From positions 1-64,000 of the forward strand of contig JAJZYX010000001.1 in the NCBI GenBank assembly GCA_021797855.1: a stretch of 64,000 nt of DNA. Direction: 5' to 3'. The translations under genes were made by a program, and so were the position numbers. The notes beneath the pieces are model-generated. The model had not been told where the DNA came from and did no database searches. It saw nothing but the letters and a program-made list of their open reading frames with translations. Shown here one piece after another: positions 26,690 to 35,389 of the stretch. The stretch is from Thermoplasmata archaeon (lineage in GTDB: Archaea; Thermoplasmatota; Thermoplasmata; Thermoplasmatales; GCA-001856825). Each line of letters starts with the position of its first letter. Positions within the stretch are counted from its first letter, which is position 1.

Positions 26690-27349
26690 TCACTTAGGGG
26701 ACTTCTTCACCGTGAGGAACCAGTCCTTCACCACGAGATTCTTGTCCTTCATCCTTTCCTTGGCCAACTGTAGGGTTGCAGGTTGCGGGACTATGACGTC
26801 GTCCCCTGGATTCCAGTTTGCGGGTGTCGCTATCATGAAGGAATCGACGTAAATGAGAGAATCCAATACCCTCAGTATCTCGTCGATGTTTCTTCCTGTG
26901 CTGGCTGGATAATAGATCAGCGCTCTGACCACTCCCTCAGGATCGATGAAAAATACGGCCCTGACTGTACTCGTTGCGCTAGCCCTTTCATGTATTAGGC
27001 CGTAGAGGTGAGCGACGTTCATATTCAGGTCTGCAATCACGGGGAACTTCACTTCCACTCCGTAAATCTTTTCCATCTGCAGCAGCCATGCTATGTGCGA
27101 ATATACGGAATCAATGCTCAGACCTATGAGCTGAGCGTTCCTCTTCTCGAATTCTTCGTACCTCTTCGCGAATTCTATGAACTCTGTGGTGCAAACTGGA
27201 GTGAAGTCAGCAGGGTGAGAAAAAAGTATCACCCACTTCCCCTTGTAGTCCTTCAGCGATATTGGCCCCTTGGATGAGTTCGCCTGAAAATCTGGTGCTC
27301 TGTCCCCAATTTTTGGTATTGTTGACGTCTCAACTACCGATTCTGCCAT
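26690..27349 (-). CDS. Peroxiredoxin (archaeal Prx6-like, single cysteine)
   Basis: 219 residues. FSHPADFTPVCTTEF contains the peroxidatic cysteine; LIGLSIDSVYSHIAW, AVFFIDPEGVVRALIYYP and the long C-terminal domain with ATPANWNPGDDV are typical of the archaeal Prx6 group. The usual C-terminal C-x-DWW-x-C pair is replaced by VVKDWFLTV, and no other cysteine occurs in the protein, so it must work by a one-Cys mechanism with an external reductant. Removes H2O2 and alkyl peroxides, useful for an iron-rich aerobic acid habitat. Confidence 0.92.
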   Translation of the reverse strand: MAESVVETSTIPKIGDRAPDFQANSSKGPISLKDYKGKWVILFSHPADFTPVCTTEFIEFAKRYEEFEKRNAQLIGLSIDSVYSHIAWLLQMEKIYGVEVKFPVIADLNMNVAHLYGLIHERASATSTVRAVFFIDPEGVVRALIYYPASTGRNIDEILRVLDSLIYVDSFMIATPANWNPGDDVIVPQPATLQLAKERMKDKNLVVKDWFLTVKKSPK

Positions 27350-27412
27350 GCCTTTCTATTTGGGCTCAAACTAAAAGTTTTTTGTTTGGGCAAACGTGAA
27401 ATGGGCTTAGTC

Positions 27413-28684
27413 TCACTTTAACTGCTTCTTATCCTCTGATTCTTCCCCAATATATCCGCTCTCCGGAGACCACAAGGCTGACCTCTCCTTTTCCCAATTT
27501 CTTACGACCCTGTAGTATACAGCGGCACCTATAACTTGGAGCGCCCCTCCTACAAGCAATGGTGATGGGAGATAAGATTCCATAAGGTATCCTGACAGAC
27601 CGGAAGTGCTTTGTGACGCTCGGGTGGCGATACCCTGGAGGCTTGATGCTGTTCCATAGTCTTCGCTCCCTATTCCTCTAACGTTTATTGCGGTCCTCAT
27701 AGGCGTTCCCATGCCGGCGACTGCACTCCTCACGGCGTAAAAGGAGAATGCAACTACCCCTATCGGAGAAAAGGCCATCAGAACTAGAAGCAAGCCTTGG
27801 AATAAGCGAGTCACGGATGAGACCGTTATTGCTCTTATCTTTGCGGAATTGAGATATCGGCCGGAAAGATAGGATCCGAGAGCTGTTGCAGCATAGGCAG
27901 CAGTGAATACTTCACCCACAAGAGAGACTGAAATGTGAAACCTCAGTTCAAACCAGAGAGGGAGTAAGGGGGAGAATAATCCAATGGCCGAGCCGTTTAT
28001 GAGATTTGGCCAAAGTATTCTCAAAAGATAAGAGAGGCTCTCCCTCTTCATCATCACACTCGTCTTCTTTGGTCTCCTCCTCTCCTTTATGAATAGCAAT
28101 GATGCAAGAGATAGCAAGAGGACGACAAATGAAACTCCGAAGAGAAATCGGAAGGTGCCTATCGTACCGAAATATGGAGTGAGATATCCGTGCGAGACAA
28201 GGAAAAGACTTCCAATTATTGATGAAAGGGAAGCCACCACACTCATCTTTGCTATCCGAGATACCCTGTTAATCTCATCTGGCCAGTTGCTAGCTACGAA
28301 CGCTGTCGTTCCAGGTGAAAATGCACCTCTCATTCCACCTGCAGTACCTGTGATCCCGGTCATCATTGCGGAAATCGCAAGGACATAAATGTTGGTAGAG
28401 AGTGCTAATCCCGCAAGTCCTAGCAATGGGAGAGTTTCACCTATTATGAGTGCATTGGCGTATCCATATCTGTCACCCAAGGCTCCCAGGATGAGGGATA
28501 GGAACATATTGAACAGTACGATCGGAATGAATAGTAACCCTATGAACACTGCACTGTATCCAAGTTCACTCAGATAAAGAGAGAAGGCAAGTGTAACAAA
28601 TATTAGAGAGATGCTTCTTGCAGACCTGGAAATTAGTAGAAACTTGAAGGATGAATCTATCTTTTCCTGTGATTCGGTGAACAT
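27413..28684 (-). CDS. Major facilitator superfamily transporter
   Basis: 423 residues with about 12 hydrophobic helices and the MFS loop 2-3 motif GALGDRYGYANALI. A charged central loop (KERRRPKKTS) divides the two halves. Resembles drug or sugar efflux types; substrate cannot be read. A hydrophilic C-terminal tail ends in EESEDKKQLK. Flanked by peroxiredoxin and a gene-poor stretch. Confidence 0.85.
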   Translation of the reverse strand: MFTESQEKIDSSFKFLLISRSARSISLIFVTLAFSLYLSELGYSAVFIGLLFIPIVLFNMFLSLILGALGDRYGYANALIIGETLPLLGLAGLALSTNIYVLAISAMMTGITGTAGGMRGAFSPGTTAFVASNWPDEINRVSRIAKMSVVASLSSIIGSLFLVSHGYLTPYFGTIGTFRFLFGVSFVVLLLSLASLLFIKERRRPKKTSVMMKRESLSYLLRILWPNLINGSAIGLFSPLLPLWFELRFHISVSLVGEVFTAAYAATALGSYLSGRYLNSAKIRAITVSSVTRLFQGLLLVLMAFSPIGVVAFSFYAVRSAVAGMGTPMRTAINVRGIGSEDYGTASSLQGIATRASQSTSGLSGYLMESYLPSPLLVGGALQVIGAAVYYRVVRNWEKERSALWSPESGYIGEESEDKKQLK

Positions 28685-28796
28685 GAAAATCCCTATTTCG
28701 TTATGATATTAATGCTTGTATGACCTGGCATGCAGGGTCCGGACAAAAATTCAGATGGAAAGGAGGATGAAATTTATTTGCGATAGGTTAAGCCAT

Positions 28797-28988
28797 TTAG
28801 AATAGCTGTTCTGTCTTGATTAATCCCTTGAACCCACAACTAATTATTTTTGTATATCCATCAACCAGGTAGTACACAGGAACCTCGACAGGTTCCGAAT
28901 GTATGAACTTCTCGTCAAATGCGACAACATGGTAAAATTGCGAGAGCAGAGACTCAAAAGACGAGAAAATAACCTGAAACAGAATCAA
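28797..28988 (-). CDS. Possible small unknown protein
   Basis: 63-residue open frame from TTG 28988 with a TATA-like AATAAATATCC on the minus strand about 35-40 bases upstream. No recognised domain; a central stretch (EVPVYYLVDGYTKIISCGFKGLI) has alternating hydrophobic residues. The surrounding 28685-29171 region has no other gene. It could be real or chance. Confidence 0.3.
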   Translation of the reverse strand: MILFQVIFSSFESLLSQFYHVVAFDEKFIHSEPVEVPVYYLVDGYTKIISCGFKGLIKTEQLF

Positions 28989-29035
28989 ATGATTCCAGGA
29001 CAGGACTGCGAAGCAAATGTGGATATTTATTTCTG

Positions 29036-29165
29036 TTGATCCGCCCTCAGAGGGTTCCCCTTCCCCTTTATCCCGAGGCTATCCGCACCACCAGCCTTTT
29101 CCCCTCCGTTATTCCCCCGATCCCTTATCCCTTTAAGCCAGTTAGCTAAGCCGCGGCTAGAGGGA
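29036..29165. other. GC-rich non-coding block, possible structured RNA
   Basis: Noncoding block between the small ORF and the OCD-like gene, clearly more GC-rich than the flanking AT-rich DNA and strongly strand-biased (pyrimidine-rich on +, purine-rich on -). It holds short complementary pieces: AGCCGCGGCT (29149-29158, self-complementary) and CCCTC-GAGGG. No tRNA, SRP, 5S or RNase P signature is recognised. Nothing else is seen between 28989 and 29171. Confidence 0.35.
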
Positions 29166-29171
29166 CCACTA

Positions 29172-30101
29172 TTATAACTTCATTTTTTGATCCAGGATCG
29201 CCTTTGCAAGAATTACCTCAGTACCTGATAGCCCCACCGAAAGGAACATTGTTACGTCTTCGCTGGAAATCCTGCCGGGATGCTTCCCACATATTATTTC
29301 ACTAAGATCCATAATCTTCTTTCCAGCCATTATATGTGGTGGCTCGTAATTCTCCAGTTGTGCAGGAGAGTCTGTAGCCAATGAAGTGCAAAGTTCCGCC
29401 ACGGCAGGGTCTATTTCGCTGTTTCCTATCGACTTCGGTCCGACTGCAACTATGTGGGCACCTCTCCTGACGTGCCGCGGGGCAAATAAAGGAGAGCTGC
29501 TCCTGGTAGCAGTAATGATTACATCGGACATTGCAGCCACTTCTCCCGCACTTCCCAATTCATGTATTGGCACATCTGTGTGATTGCTTAGCCGACTCGC
29601 GAAGGAATGAAGGTGATCAGGGTTTCTTGAATGAGCATATATGGACGAGAAATTTCTGACCTTGAGGGCAGCCAGGGTCTGGTGAAAAGCCTGCACACCC
29701 GACCCAATTATTCCAAGGGATTTTGCATCGCTGTTGGACATGTATTTTATAGATAGTGCCCCAATTGAGGCCGTTCTGTATGCGCCAAGAAGAGAACCTT
29801 CGACAATTCCATAAAGATGTCCTGAAACAGAATCATACACAATCGTCATCTGCCGATCCTCAGGAAATGTTGTGTAGACCCTGAAGCCTGAAACATGCTG
29901 TTTACTGCTGCCTCCTGCGGTGAATACGAGCTGGCCGTCGCTTAATTTTGCATGCAGCCTGGGCGGACTTTCAAGCGTTCCCTGGCAACGCTCAATGAAA
30001 CATTGTTCCAGGATGGATAGGCTTTTTACTATTCCAAATTGGGCCACATCAGCTTCATTTGCCATTGAAATCATTATTGAGGATTCGTTAAACACAGGCA
30101 T
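29172..30101 (-). CDS. Ornithine cyclodeaminase/mu-crystallin family dehydrogenase
   Basis: 309 residues. Substrate-domain SPPRLH (about R48), TGEYRT-like GAYRTASIGALSIKYM (about R109) and the NAD-binding LGIIGSGVQAFHQ, DVIITATRSSSPLF and HIVAVGPKSIGNSEID are present. Members include ornithine cyclodeaminase, alanine dehydrogenase and ketimine reductases. The catalytic lysine normally in G-x-K reads GFRVYTTFP (about R74), so activity is uncertain. Starts 4 bases after the VOC gene stop, so the two form an operon. Confidence 0.82.
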   Translation of the reverse strand: MPVFNESSIMISMANEADVAQFGIVKSLSILEQCFIERCQGTLESPPRLHAKLSDGQLVFTAGGSSKQHVSGFRVYTTFPEDRQMTIVYDSVSGHLYGIVEGSLLGAYRTASIGALSIKYMSNSDAKSLGIIGSGVQAFHQTLAALKVRNFSSIYAHSRNPDHLHSFASRLSNHTDVPIHELGSAGEVAAMSDVIITATRSSSPLFAPRHVRRGAHIVAVGPKSIGNSEIDPAVAELCTSLATDSPAQLENYEPPHIMAGKKIMDLSEIICGKHPGRISSEDVTMFLSVGLSGTEVILAKAILDQKMKL

Positions 30102-30105
30102 AAGG

Positions 30106-30456
30106 TCACCTTATCTCTTTTATCTCCCATTCGGTTCCACCTGGAAGAACAAAATGCTGCCAGCAGTTTCCGTTGTCGCATTCTTTTGTTCCCAAGAGTT
30201 GGACCCCTATTTTCCTCAGTTCTTCAGTGCCAGCATCTATATTTTCAACGGCGAAACCACAGACTATAGAATCCTTCTTCGTACTGGCCATATATATTTC
30301 CAGTAAGCTACCATCACCAAGTGAGAAGTATAGATAATCCTTCCCCTCAGCGTCAGGTTCCTTACCGAGCATAGCAGAAAATATCTTTCTCGCATCGTTA
30401 AACTTCTTTCTGCTTCCAGTCTTCAAACCAATCCACGCGATTCCCTTTACGTTCAC
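30106..30456 (-). CDS. VOC-superfamily (glyoxalase-like) protein
   Basis: 116 residues if started at GTG 30456. A longer frame begins at TTG 30489, but a TATA-like ATAAATAT lies inside that extension about 25 bases before GTG 30456, fitting a leaderless start there. The sequence has the VOC beta-alpha-beta-beta-beta pattern: GIAWIGLKTGSRKKFNDARKIFSAMLG, SLLEIYMAS, CGFAVENIDAGTEELRKIGV and HFVLPGGTEWEI. It may bind metal and act on a small substrate shared with the downstream OCD-like enzyme. Confidence 0.75.
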   Translation of the reverse strand: MNVKGIAWIGLKTGSRKKFNDARKIFSAMLGKEPDAEGKDYLYFSLGDGSLLEIYMASTKKDSIVCGFAVENIDAGTEELRKIGVQLLGTKECDNGNCWQHFVLPGGTEWEIKEIR

Positions 30457-30495
30457 GTCTGTATTGAACGAAGGGTAAATATTTATCAATTCCTA

Positions 30496-30530
30496 TTTGT
30501 AAAATTTGTAAACTTATTTGTTAAGTTTGT
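30496..30530. promoter_or_regulatory. Phased TTTGT repeats with 7-bp palindrome
   Basis: TTTGT occurs at 30496, 30505, 30517 and 30526, spaced 9, 12 and 9 bases. The last two overlap a palindrome AAACTTA-TTTGT-TAAGTTT (30510-30528). It lies just upstream of the VOC-OCD operon promoter, a good place for an operator. Candidate regulator site; the regulator is unknown. Confidence 0.45.
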
Positions 30531-30682
30531 AAGTGATTTATTAAGTAACCACATTCCCCGTACCATTTCCCTCCACACCCAAGGACGCAGTCTGCCGGTC
30601 AGTCCATCCACTAAATATCATTGAATTGATTAACAAATTTTGCTTAACATTGAAATTGGAAACGCATATACCTAATTCTATA

Positions 30683-30753
30683 TGCGAGTGCCGGGATTCG
30701 GACCCGGGTTAAAAGCTTGGGAAGCTTTTGTGCTACCGCTACACTACACTCGC
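30683..30753 (-). tRNA. tRNA-Gly (CCC)
   Basis: 71 nt. Acceptor GCGAGTG/CACTCGC, D arm GTG-TAGCGGTAG-CAC, anticodon arm AAAGC-TTCCCAA-GCTTT giving CCC, T arm with TCCGAAT loop, discriminator A. No CCA encoded and no intron. Divergent from the ATP synthase operon. Confidence 0.95.
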
Positions 30754-30849
30754 AGCAAGCAAGAGAATTTCTTTAGATATTTCAAATTATCTTGGGTGGT
30801 TAGAAGTAGATTTTCAATATTTTCTTGCCTTTTCGATTATATCTGCAAA

Positions 30850-30861
30850 ATACTTTTATCC
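30850..30861 (+). promoter_or_regulatory. TATA-like promoter of the ATP synthase operon
   Basis: ATACTTTTATCC about 25-35 bases before ATG 30887, supporting that start and a leaderless message. No other promoter-like gap occurs before 39860. Confidence 0.5.
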
Positions 30862-30886
30862 TCTCAATCATGCACTGCTGATATTA

Positions 30887-31117
30887 ATGGTTGTTACGAC
30901 AACTGACGCACTATTTGCCATTGCCGCTTCAATAACGATGGCAGGTGGCCTGATAGGTACAGGTATTGCACAGAGTGGAATAGGTGCATCAGGTATGGGA
31001 GTTATTGCAGAGAAGCCTGAAAAATTCGGACAGGTCCTCTTCTTCTTTGTTATCCCGGAAACCCTATGGATAGTCGGGTTTGTTCTTGGACTGATCCTGC
31101 TCCTCCACATCTTCTGA
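30887..31117 (+). CDS. atpK: A-type ATP synthase subunit K (proteolipid c ring)
   Basis: 76 residues from ATG 30887; upstream codons of the longer open frame overlap the tRNA and are not coding. Two membrane helices, a Gly/Ala-rich first helix (ASITMAGGLIGTGIAQSGIGASGMG), the polar loop with EKPEKFG, and FVIPETLWIVGFV with the proton-carrying glutamate (about E58). Builds the rotating membrane ring. First gene of the operon. Confidence 0.93.
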   Translation: MVVTTTDALFAIAASITMAGGLIGTGIAQSGIGASGMGVIAEKPEKFGQVLFFFVIPETLWIVGFVLGLILLLHIF

Positions 31118-31121
31118 TGAC

Positions 31122-31688
31122 ATGGGATTAGAAGAGATACTTTCAAGGATAGAAAGCGATACGAACAGAGAGGTAGAGGAGATCCTCTCCAGTGCAGAAA
31201 GACAGGCGAAGAGTATAGTAGACGAGGCCAAATCAAAGAGTGTCTCCATTGCACAATCATATGAAAAGAGGGCGATAGAAGATGCTGAGACCCACCGAAA
31301 GGAAAGCATATCTTCTGCGACCCTGGAAAGCAGAATAGAGTACGAGAAGGCGGTTGAAGAAGTGGAAAGAAGATATAATGAAGTGCTGTTGGAGAAAATC
31401 AGGGAATTTACTGCCTCTGACGATTACCTTTCATTCATGATAAAGAGAATCCAGGATTCATGCTTCAAACTCGGCGAAAATTCAGTTGTATACGTTCTTG
31501 AGAGGGATGCACCAAAGCTGAAATCAGCAAAACTCCCAGCTGAGATCAAGGTAGATTCTATTGACCCGATTGGAGGATTCGTTGCAACATCTGGGGACGG
31601 CAAGCTGATAATTGACGGCACTTTTTCACAGATGCTGAGAAAAAAGAAGGAAGAGTTCGCACGCATAATACGGAACTACGTCAGGTGA
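31122..31688 (+). CDS. atpE: A-type ATP synthase subunit E (peripheral stalk)
   Basis: 188 residues. Long N-terminal coiled coil (MGLEEILSRIESDTNREVEEIL to residue about 100) and a C-terminal globular domain ending in a basic helix (SQMLRKKKEEFARIIRNYVR), as in archaeal subunit E, which pairs with subunit H as stator. Starts 4 bases after the K stop. Confidence 0.9.
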   Translation: MGLEEILSRIESDTNREVEEILSSAERQAKSIVDEAKSKSVSIAQSYEKRAIEDAETHRKESISSATLESRIEYEKAVEEVERRYNEVLLEKIREFTASDDYLSFMIKRIQDSCFKLGENSVVYVLERDAPKLKSAKLPAEIKVDSIDPIGGFVATSGDGKLIIDGTFSQMLRKKKEEFARIIRNYVR

Positions 31689-31692
31689 TCAG

Positions 31693-32757
31693 TTGACATA
31701 CATCTTTGGTCTCTCATACGGCACTCTGAAGGTAAAGAAAACTGAGTTCCTCAAGAGGCACGATTTTGAGGAAATGTTGAGAATGACATCGCCATCTGAC
31801 TTCCTGTCTTACCTTGGTGGCCATGGTTACGAATCCGACATCTCATCGAACTCCACACACTACTCTGGATTTGATCTGGTTGAAGCATCAAACAATTTCC
31901 ATCTTGCAAGAATGAACAGGACCGCAATCTCCGTCACCCCACGGGAAGGGAGGGACGTTGTGGCAGCGTACCTGACCAAATGGGATATTCAGAATATTAA
32001 GACTATACTGGTATCCAAGAATCTTAACCTGAAGGTAGAGGAGACGGAGATGTACCTTATTTCTGAGAGCAATGTACCGCTTGGAATCTTTGCAGGATTG
32101 CTGAGCTACAGCGACTACAAGAACCTTCTGGGAATGGTCCGCGTGGAGGACATAATAACTTACCTCCTCAGATACGGGTATGGGAAGGCCCTGCTGTCTT
32201 ATCTGGAAGACTACAGGAAAAGCAGCGACCTGACATCTCTCCTACTGTCACTCGATCTCTATTATTACGGCATGATGAAGGATAAGTTCCGCTTCTATTC
32301 CGGAACCGAGGGGCCCATTTACAGGTTCATCAGGGGAAACATCGATATAAAGAACATAATGACAATACTGAAATTCAAGGAGTTTGCCGGAGATGAGGAA
32401 GTAAAGAACTACCTGCTACCCGGTGGGACATTTTCGGAACAACATCTTGAAGAGCTTGTGAAGAGCAGCTCCGTTGAAGAGGTCATTCAGAAGCTAAAGT
32501 GGTTTGCTGACTTGTCCAAGGGTCTTGATTTCTACAAGAAGAGAGGATCTCTAGCAGGAATTGAAGGAGGGCTTAACAGGGGCCTCTACAGAGAGTTCAT
32601 AGAAATACTAGACATGAGCGCTCTGTCCATTAACAACGTCTTGGCCTATGTTCTTAGAGCTGAAGCCGAATGGATGGACGTAAGGAACATAGCACTTGGA
32701 AGGTATTACAACATAGACGAGGAAACTATCAGGATGATATCGATGAACATGGGGTGA
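31693..32757 (+). CDS. atpC: A-type ATP synthase subunit C
   Basis: 354 residues, helical. TTG start at 31693 right after AGGTGATC, a near-perfect anti-16S match. Contains the repeated funnel-shaped domains of V/A-ATPase subunit C/d, which couples the central stalk to the c ring (for example RFIRGNIDIKNIMTILKFKE and AEWMDVRNIALGRYYNIDEETI). Named by sequence pattern and operon place. Confidence 0.9.
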   Translation: MTYIFGLSYGTLKVKKTEFLKRHDFEEMLRMTSPSDFLSYLGGHGYESDISSNSTHYSGFDLVEASNNFHLARMNRTAISVTPREGRDVVAAYLTKWDIQNIKTILVSKNLNLKVEETEMYLISESNVPLGIFAGLLSYSDYKNLLGMVRVEDIITYLLRYGYGKALLSYLEDYRKSSDLTSLLLSLDLYYYGMMKDKFRFYSGTEGPIYRFIRGNIDIKNIMTILKFKEFAGDEEVKNYLLPGGTFSEQHLEELVKSSSVEEVIQKLKWFADLSKGLDFYKKRGSLAGIEGGLNRGLYREFIEILDMSALSINNVLAYVLRAEAEWMDVRNIALGRYYNIDEETIRMISMNMG

Positions 32758-32763
32758 AATGAC

Positions 32764-33099
32764 GTGGATGCGAAGAGCAAATTTGGAAGGATTGCATTCT
32801 TAGGCGAACGAGAGCTCTCTATCGGGTTTAAACTCGTAGGGGTCGAGGATGTGTTTGCAGTCGAAAAAGAGATGTTTGCCCCAAAATTAAGGGAACTGTA
32901 CAGCTCTGGAAAATTTGGTTTGATACTTGCCTCCAACTCCTTCATCTCCACGCTTGACAGGAAGTTCCTGGGTTTAGTTACGACTAGCGTAATGCCCTTG
33001 GTCGTATTCGTACCTGTGTCTGCCGTGGCAGAAGAGGAGGGAGTTTCAGAAATGGCAAGGAGAATACTTGGAATAAGAATTGATCTAGGAGGATTGTGA
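32764..33099 (+). CDS. atpF: A-type ATP synthase subunit F
   Basis: 111 residues, GTG start at 32764 behind [23 protein letters not shown] is the conserved N-terminal beta-alpha segment of subunit F, a small Rossmann-like protein in the central stalk. The stop is followed by ATG of subunit A without a gap. Confidence 0.88.
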   Translation: MDAKSKFGRIAFLGERELSIGFKLVGVEDVFAVEKEMFAPKLRELYSSGKFGLILASNSFISTLDRKFLGLVTTSVMPLVVFVPVSAVAEEEGVSEMARRILGIRIDLGGL

Positions 33100-33100
33100 G

Positions 33101-35389
33101 ATGGGAAAGATAGTGAGAATTGCCGGACCGGTCGTGATTGCCGAAGGAGTGGAACGGGCAAAAATGTACGACGTGGTAAGAGTGGGTGAGATGGGACTTG
33201 TAGGGGAAATAATAAGGATGGAAGGGGATAGGGCCACCATCCAAGTATACGAAGATACGAGCGGCATAAAACCTGGGGAGAAGGTTGAGTCTACACAAAA
33301 GCCCCTTTCCGTATTTTTGTCCCCCGGAATTCTGGGTTCAATATACGACGGTATCCAGAGACCTCTGGACGTGATAAGAGCCCAGGGAGGGGATTTCATA
33401 CGCAGAGGTCTCTATCCTGACCCAGTCGACATGAAGAAGCAGTGGGAATTCCTACCTTCGGTGGAAAAAGGTAAGGAGGTTTCTGAGGGGGATATCCTAG
33501 GTGTGGTGCACGAGACCTCAATCATAGACCACAGGATAATGGTTCCTCCTGGGATGAAGGGGAAAGTCACGAGCATCTCGGAGGGGAAATTCCGTGCAAC
33601 TGATGTTGTAGCCACTCTAAACCATAGCGTAAAGAGCCTGGAAGTTCAACTGGGGCAATACTGGCCGGTCCGATCTCCAAGGCCTGTTCTGAGTAAACTC
33701 CCCCCAAGGATACCCCTCATTACCGGGCAGAGAGTTATAGACACATTCTTCCCCGTGGCAAAAGGAGGGACGGTGGCAGTGCCTGGACCATTCGGCTCAG
33801 GGAAATGTGTCACTGGAGATACACCCGTACTTCTTGATGACGGCACGACTATCAAGATAGAGCAACTGTACGAGACAAGTTTAAAAAAGGGTAGGAAAAC
33901 GATAGGAATTGACGAGGAATATGTGGAGTTGGATGAGCCGTTAGGGGTGTTTTCCTATTATGAAGGAAAGGTCGTCAGGAGCGAGGCAAATCTGGTGTAT
34001 AAGGGTAAGAGCGACAGGGTTTTAAGGATTGTTACTGAGACAGGGAGGGAAGTAAGAGTCACACCAGTTCACAGGCTATTCAGGGTAAGACCCGATGGAG
34101 GCGTAGAAGAGACTGCCTCCATGGATCTTTTGGTGGGGGACTCGATCCTTGCCGTCAGGAACGGTTCCTCTGGCTCAAATTCCGATTCCGCTGCCTCTCT
34201 TTACGCAGCACTGGACGAGGTATTTGCAGACCCGATAAGGGAAATAGAGGTTCAGGAAGGGGGCTTCGAGGTTTTCGACATCTCAGTTCCAAATTATGGA
34301 TTCAATTTCATCGGGGGTTATGGAGGGTTGGTGCTTCACAATACTGTGGTTCAGCACCAGCTTGCCAAATGGGCAGATTCGGAGGTTGTGGTATACGTCG
34401 GATGTGGTGAGAGGGGAAATGAGATGACTGAAATACTCACGACTTTTCCTGAGCTGAAAGACCCGAAATCCGGCAAACCGCTTATGGAGAGAACTACCCT
34501 CATCGCAAACACGTCGAACATGCCCGTAGCCGCCAGAGAAGCAAGCATCTATACCGGAGTCACCCTCGCAGAATATTTCAGGGACATGGGCTACAATGTC
34601 GCGCTGATGGCTGACAGCACTTCCAGATGGGCGGAGGCACTGAGGGAAATATCCGGAAGACTTGAAGAGATGCCGGGAGAGGAGGGATACCCAGCCTACC
34701 TGGGAAGGAGAATCGCCGAATTCTATGAGAGGGCAGGGAATGTTACTACCCTCGCATCGTCGAGCAGAACGGGATCGGTCACGATCATAGGTGCTGTTTC
34801 CCCGCCGGGTGGGGATACTTCTGAACCCGTATCACAGAATACCTTGAGGGTAACAAGGGTGTTCTGGGGATTGGACGCATCCCTCGCACAGAGGAGACAC
34901 TTCCCGTCTGTGAACTGGCTGACCAGCTACTCGCTGTACTCGGAAGAACTCAACAAGTGGTTTGAAGGCAATGTCAACAAGCACTGGAGTACCACGCACT
35001 CAAACGCCATGAAAATTCTGCAGGAAGAAAGCGAGCTTCAGGAGGTGGCACAGCTTGTTGGATACGATGCCCTCCCTGAGAACGAGAAGGAGGTTTTGGA
35101 CATTGCAAGGTCCATCAGAGAGGACTTCCTCCAGCAAAGCGCTTTTGACGAGGTGGATACTTACTGTTCCCTAAAGAAGCAGTATTTCATGCTAGAATCA
35201 ATCCTCAAGATGGATGAGCTTGAGAAGTATGCAGTATCGAAAGGAGTTACCGTATCAGAACTCCAGGGAATGGCCTTCAGGGAAAAGGTTTCCAGGTTCA
35301 AGGAAGTTAAGGAAGACCAGGTGGACTCCTATTACACGGAGCTGATAGACGCTATGGAGAAGGAAATAAGAGGGAGGGCTGATAAGTGA
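33101..35389 (+). CDS. atpA: A-type ATP synthase catalytic subunit A, interrupted by an in-frame intein
   Basis: 762-residue precursor, about 583 residues after intein removal. Extein features: N-terminal beta-barrel [16 protein letters not shown], the long non-homologous insert typical of A/V-type A subunits, P-loop GPFGSGK ending at K235, and after the intein T415-VVQHQLAKW, [44 protein letters not shown]. Hydrolyses or makes ATP. The intein splits the P-loop between Lys and Thr, so splicing is needed for activity. AGGAGG precedes the ATG. Confidence 0.97.
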   Translation: MGKIVRIAGPVVIAEGVERAKMYDVVRVGEMGLVGEIIRMEGDRATIQVYEDTSGIKPGEKVESTQKPLSVFLSPGILGSIYDGIQRPLDVIRAQGGDFIRRGLYPDPVDMKKQWEFLPSVEKGKEVSEGDILGVVHETSIIDHRIMVPPGMKGKVTSISEGKFRATDVVATLNHSVKSLEVQLGQYWPVRSPRPVLSKLPPRIPLITGQRVIDTFFPVAKGGTVAVPGPFGSGKCVTGDTPVLLDDGTTIKIEQLYETSLKKGRKTIGIDEEYVELDEPLGVFSYYEGKVVRSEANLVYKGKSDRVLRIVTETGREVRVTPVHRLFRVRPDGGVEETASMDLLVGDSILAVRNGSSGSNSDSAASLYAALDEVFADPIREIEVQEGGFEVFDISVPNYGFNFIGGYGGLVLHNTVVQHQLAKWADSEVVVYVGCGERGNEMTEILTTFPELKDPKSGKPLMERTTLIANTSNMPVAAREASIYTGVTLAEYFRDMGYNVALMADSTSRWAEALREISGRLEEMPGEEGYPAYLGRRIAEFYERAGNVTTLASSSRTGSVTIIGAVSPPGGDTSEPVSQNTLRVTRVFWGLDASLAQRRHFPSVNWLTSYSLYSEELNKWFEGNVNKHWSTTHSNAMKILQEESELQEVAQLVGYDALPENEKEVLDIARSIREDFLQQSAFDEVDTYCSLKKQYFMLESILKMDELEKYAVSKGVTVSELQGMAFREKVSRFKEVKEDQVDSYYTELIDAMEKEIRGRADK
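33806..34342 (+). other. Mini-intein in the ATP synthase A subunit (VMA P-loop insertion site)
   Basis: 179 residues, C236 to N414 of the precursor. Block A starts [13 protein letters not shown]; block B is [12 protein letters not shown] with the Thr-x-x-His; block F is [18 protein letters not shown]; block G ends LVLHN with penultimate His, terminal Asn and Thr as +1 residue. Length and absence of LAGLIDADG motifs show that no homing endonuclease is present. The site (after GPFGSGK) and size agree with the Thermoplasma VMA inteins, which are about 173-186 residues by recollection. Confidence 0.95.

Noticed and set aside
29036-29165. SRP RNA, RNase P RNA or 5S rRNA
   Set aside because: None of the conserved core sequences of these RNAs is present; short AACAGAAA alone is not enough.
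30496-30530. CRISPR-like repeats
   Set aside because: Units are only 5-8 bases with 9-12 base spacing; this is operator-like, not an array.
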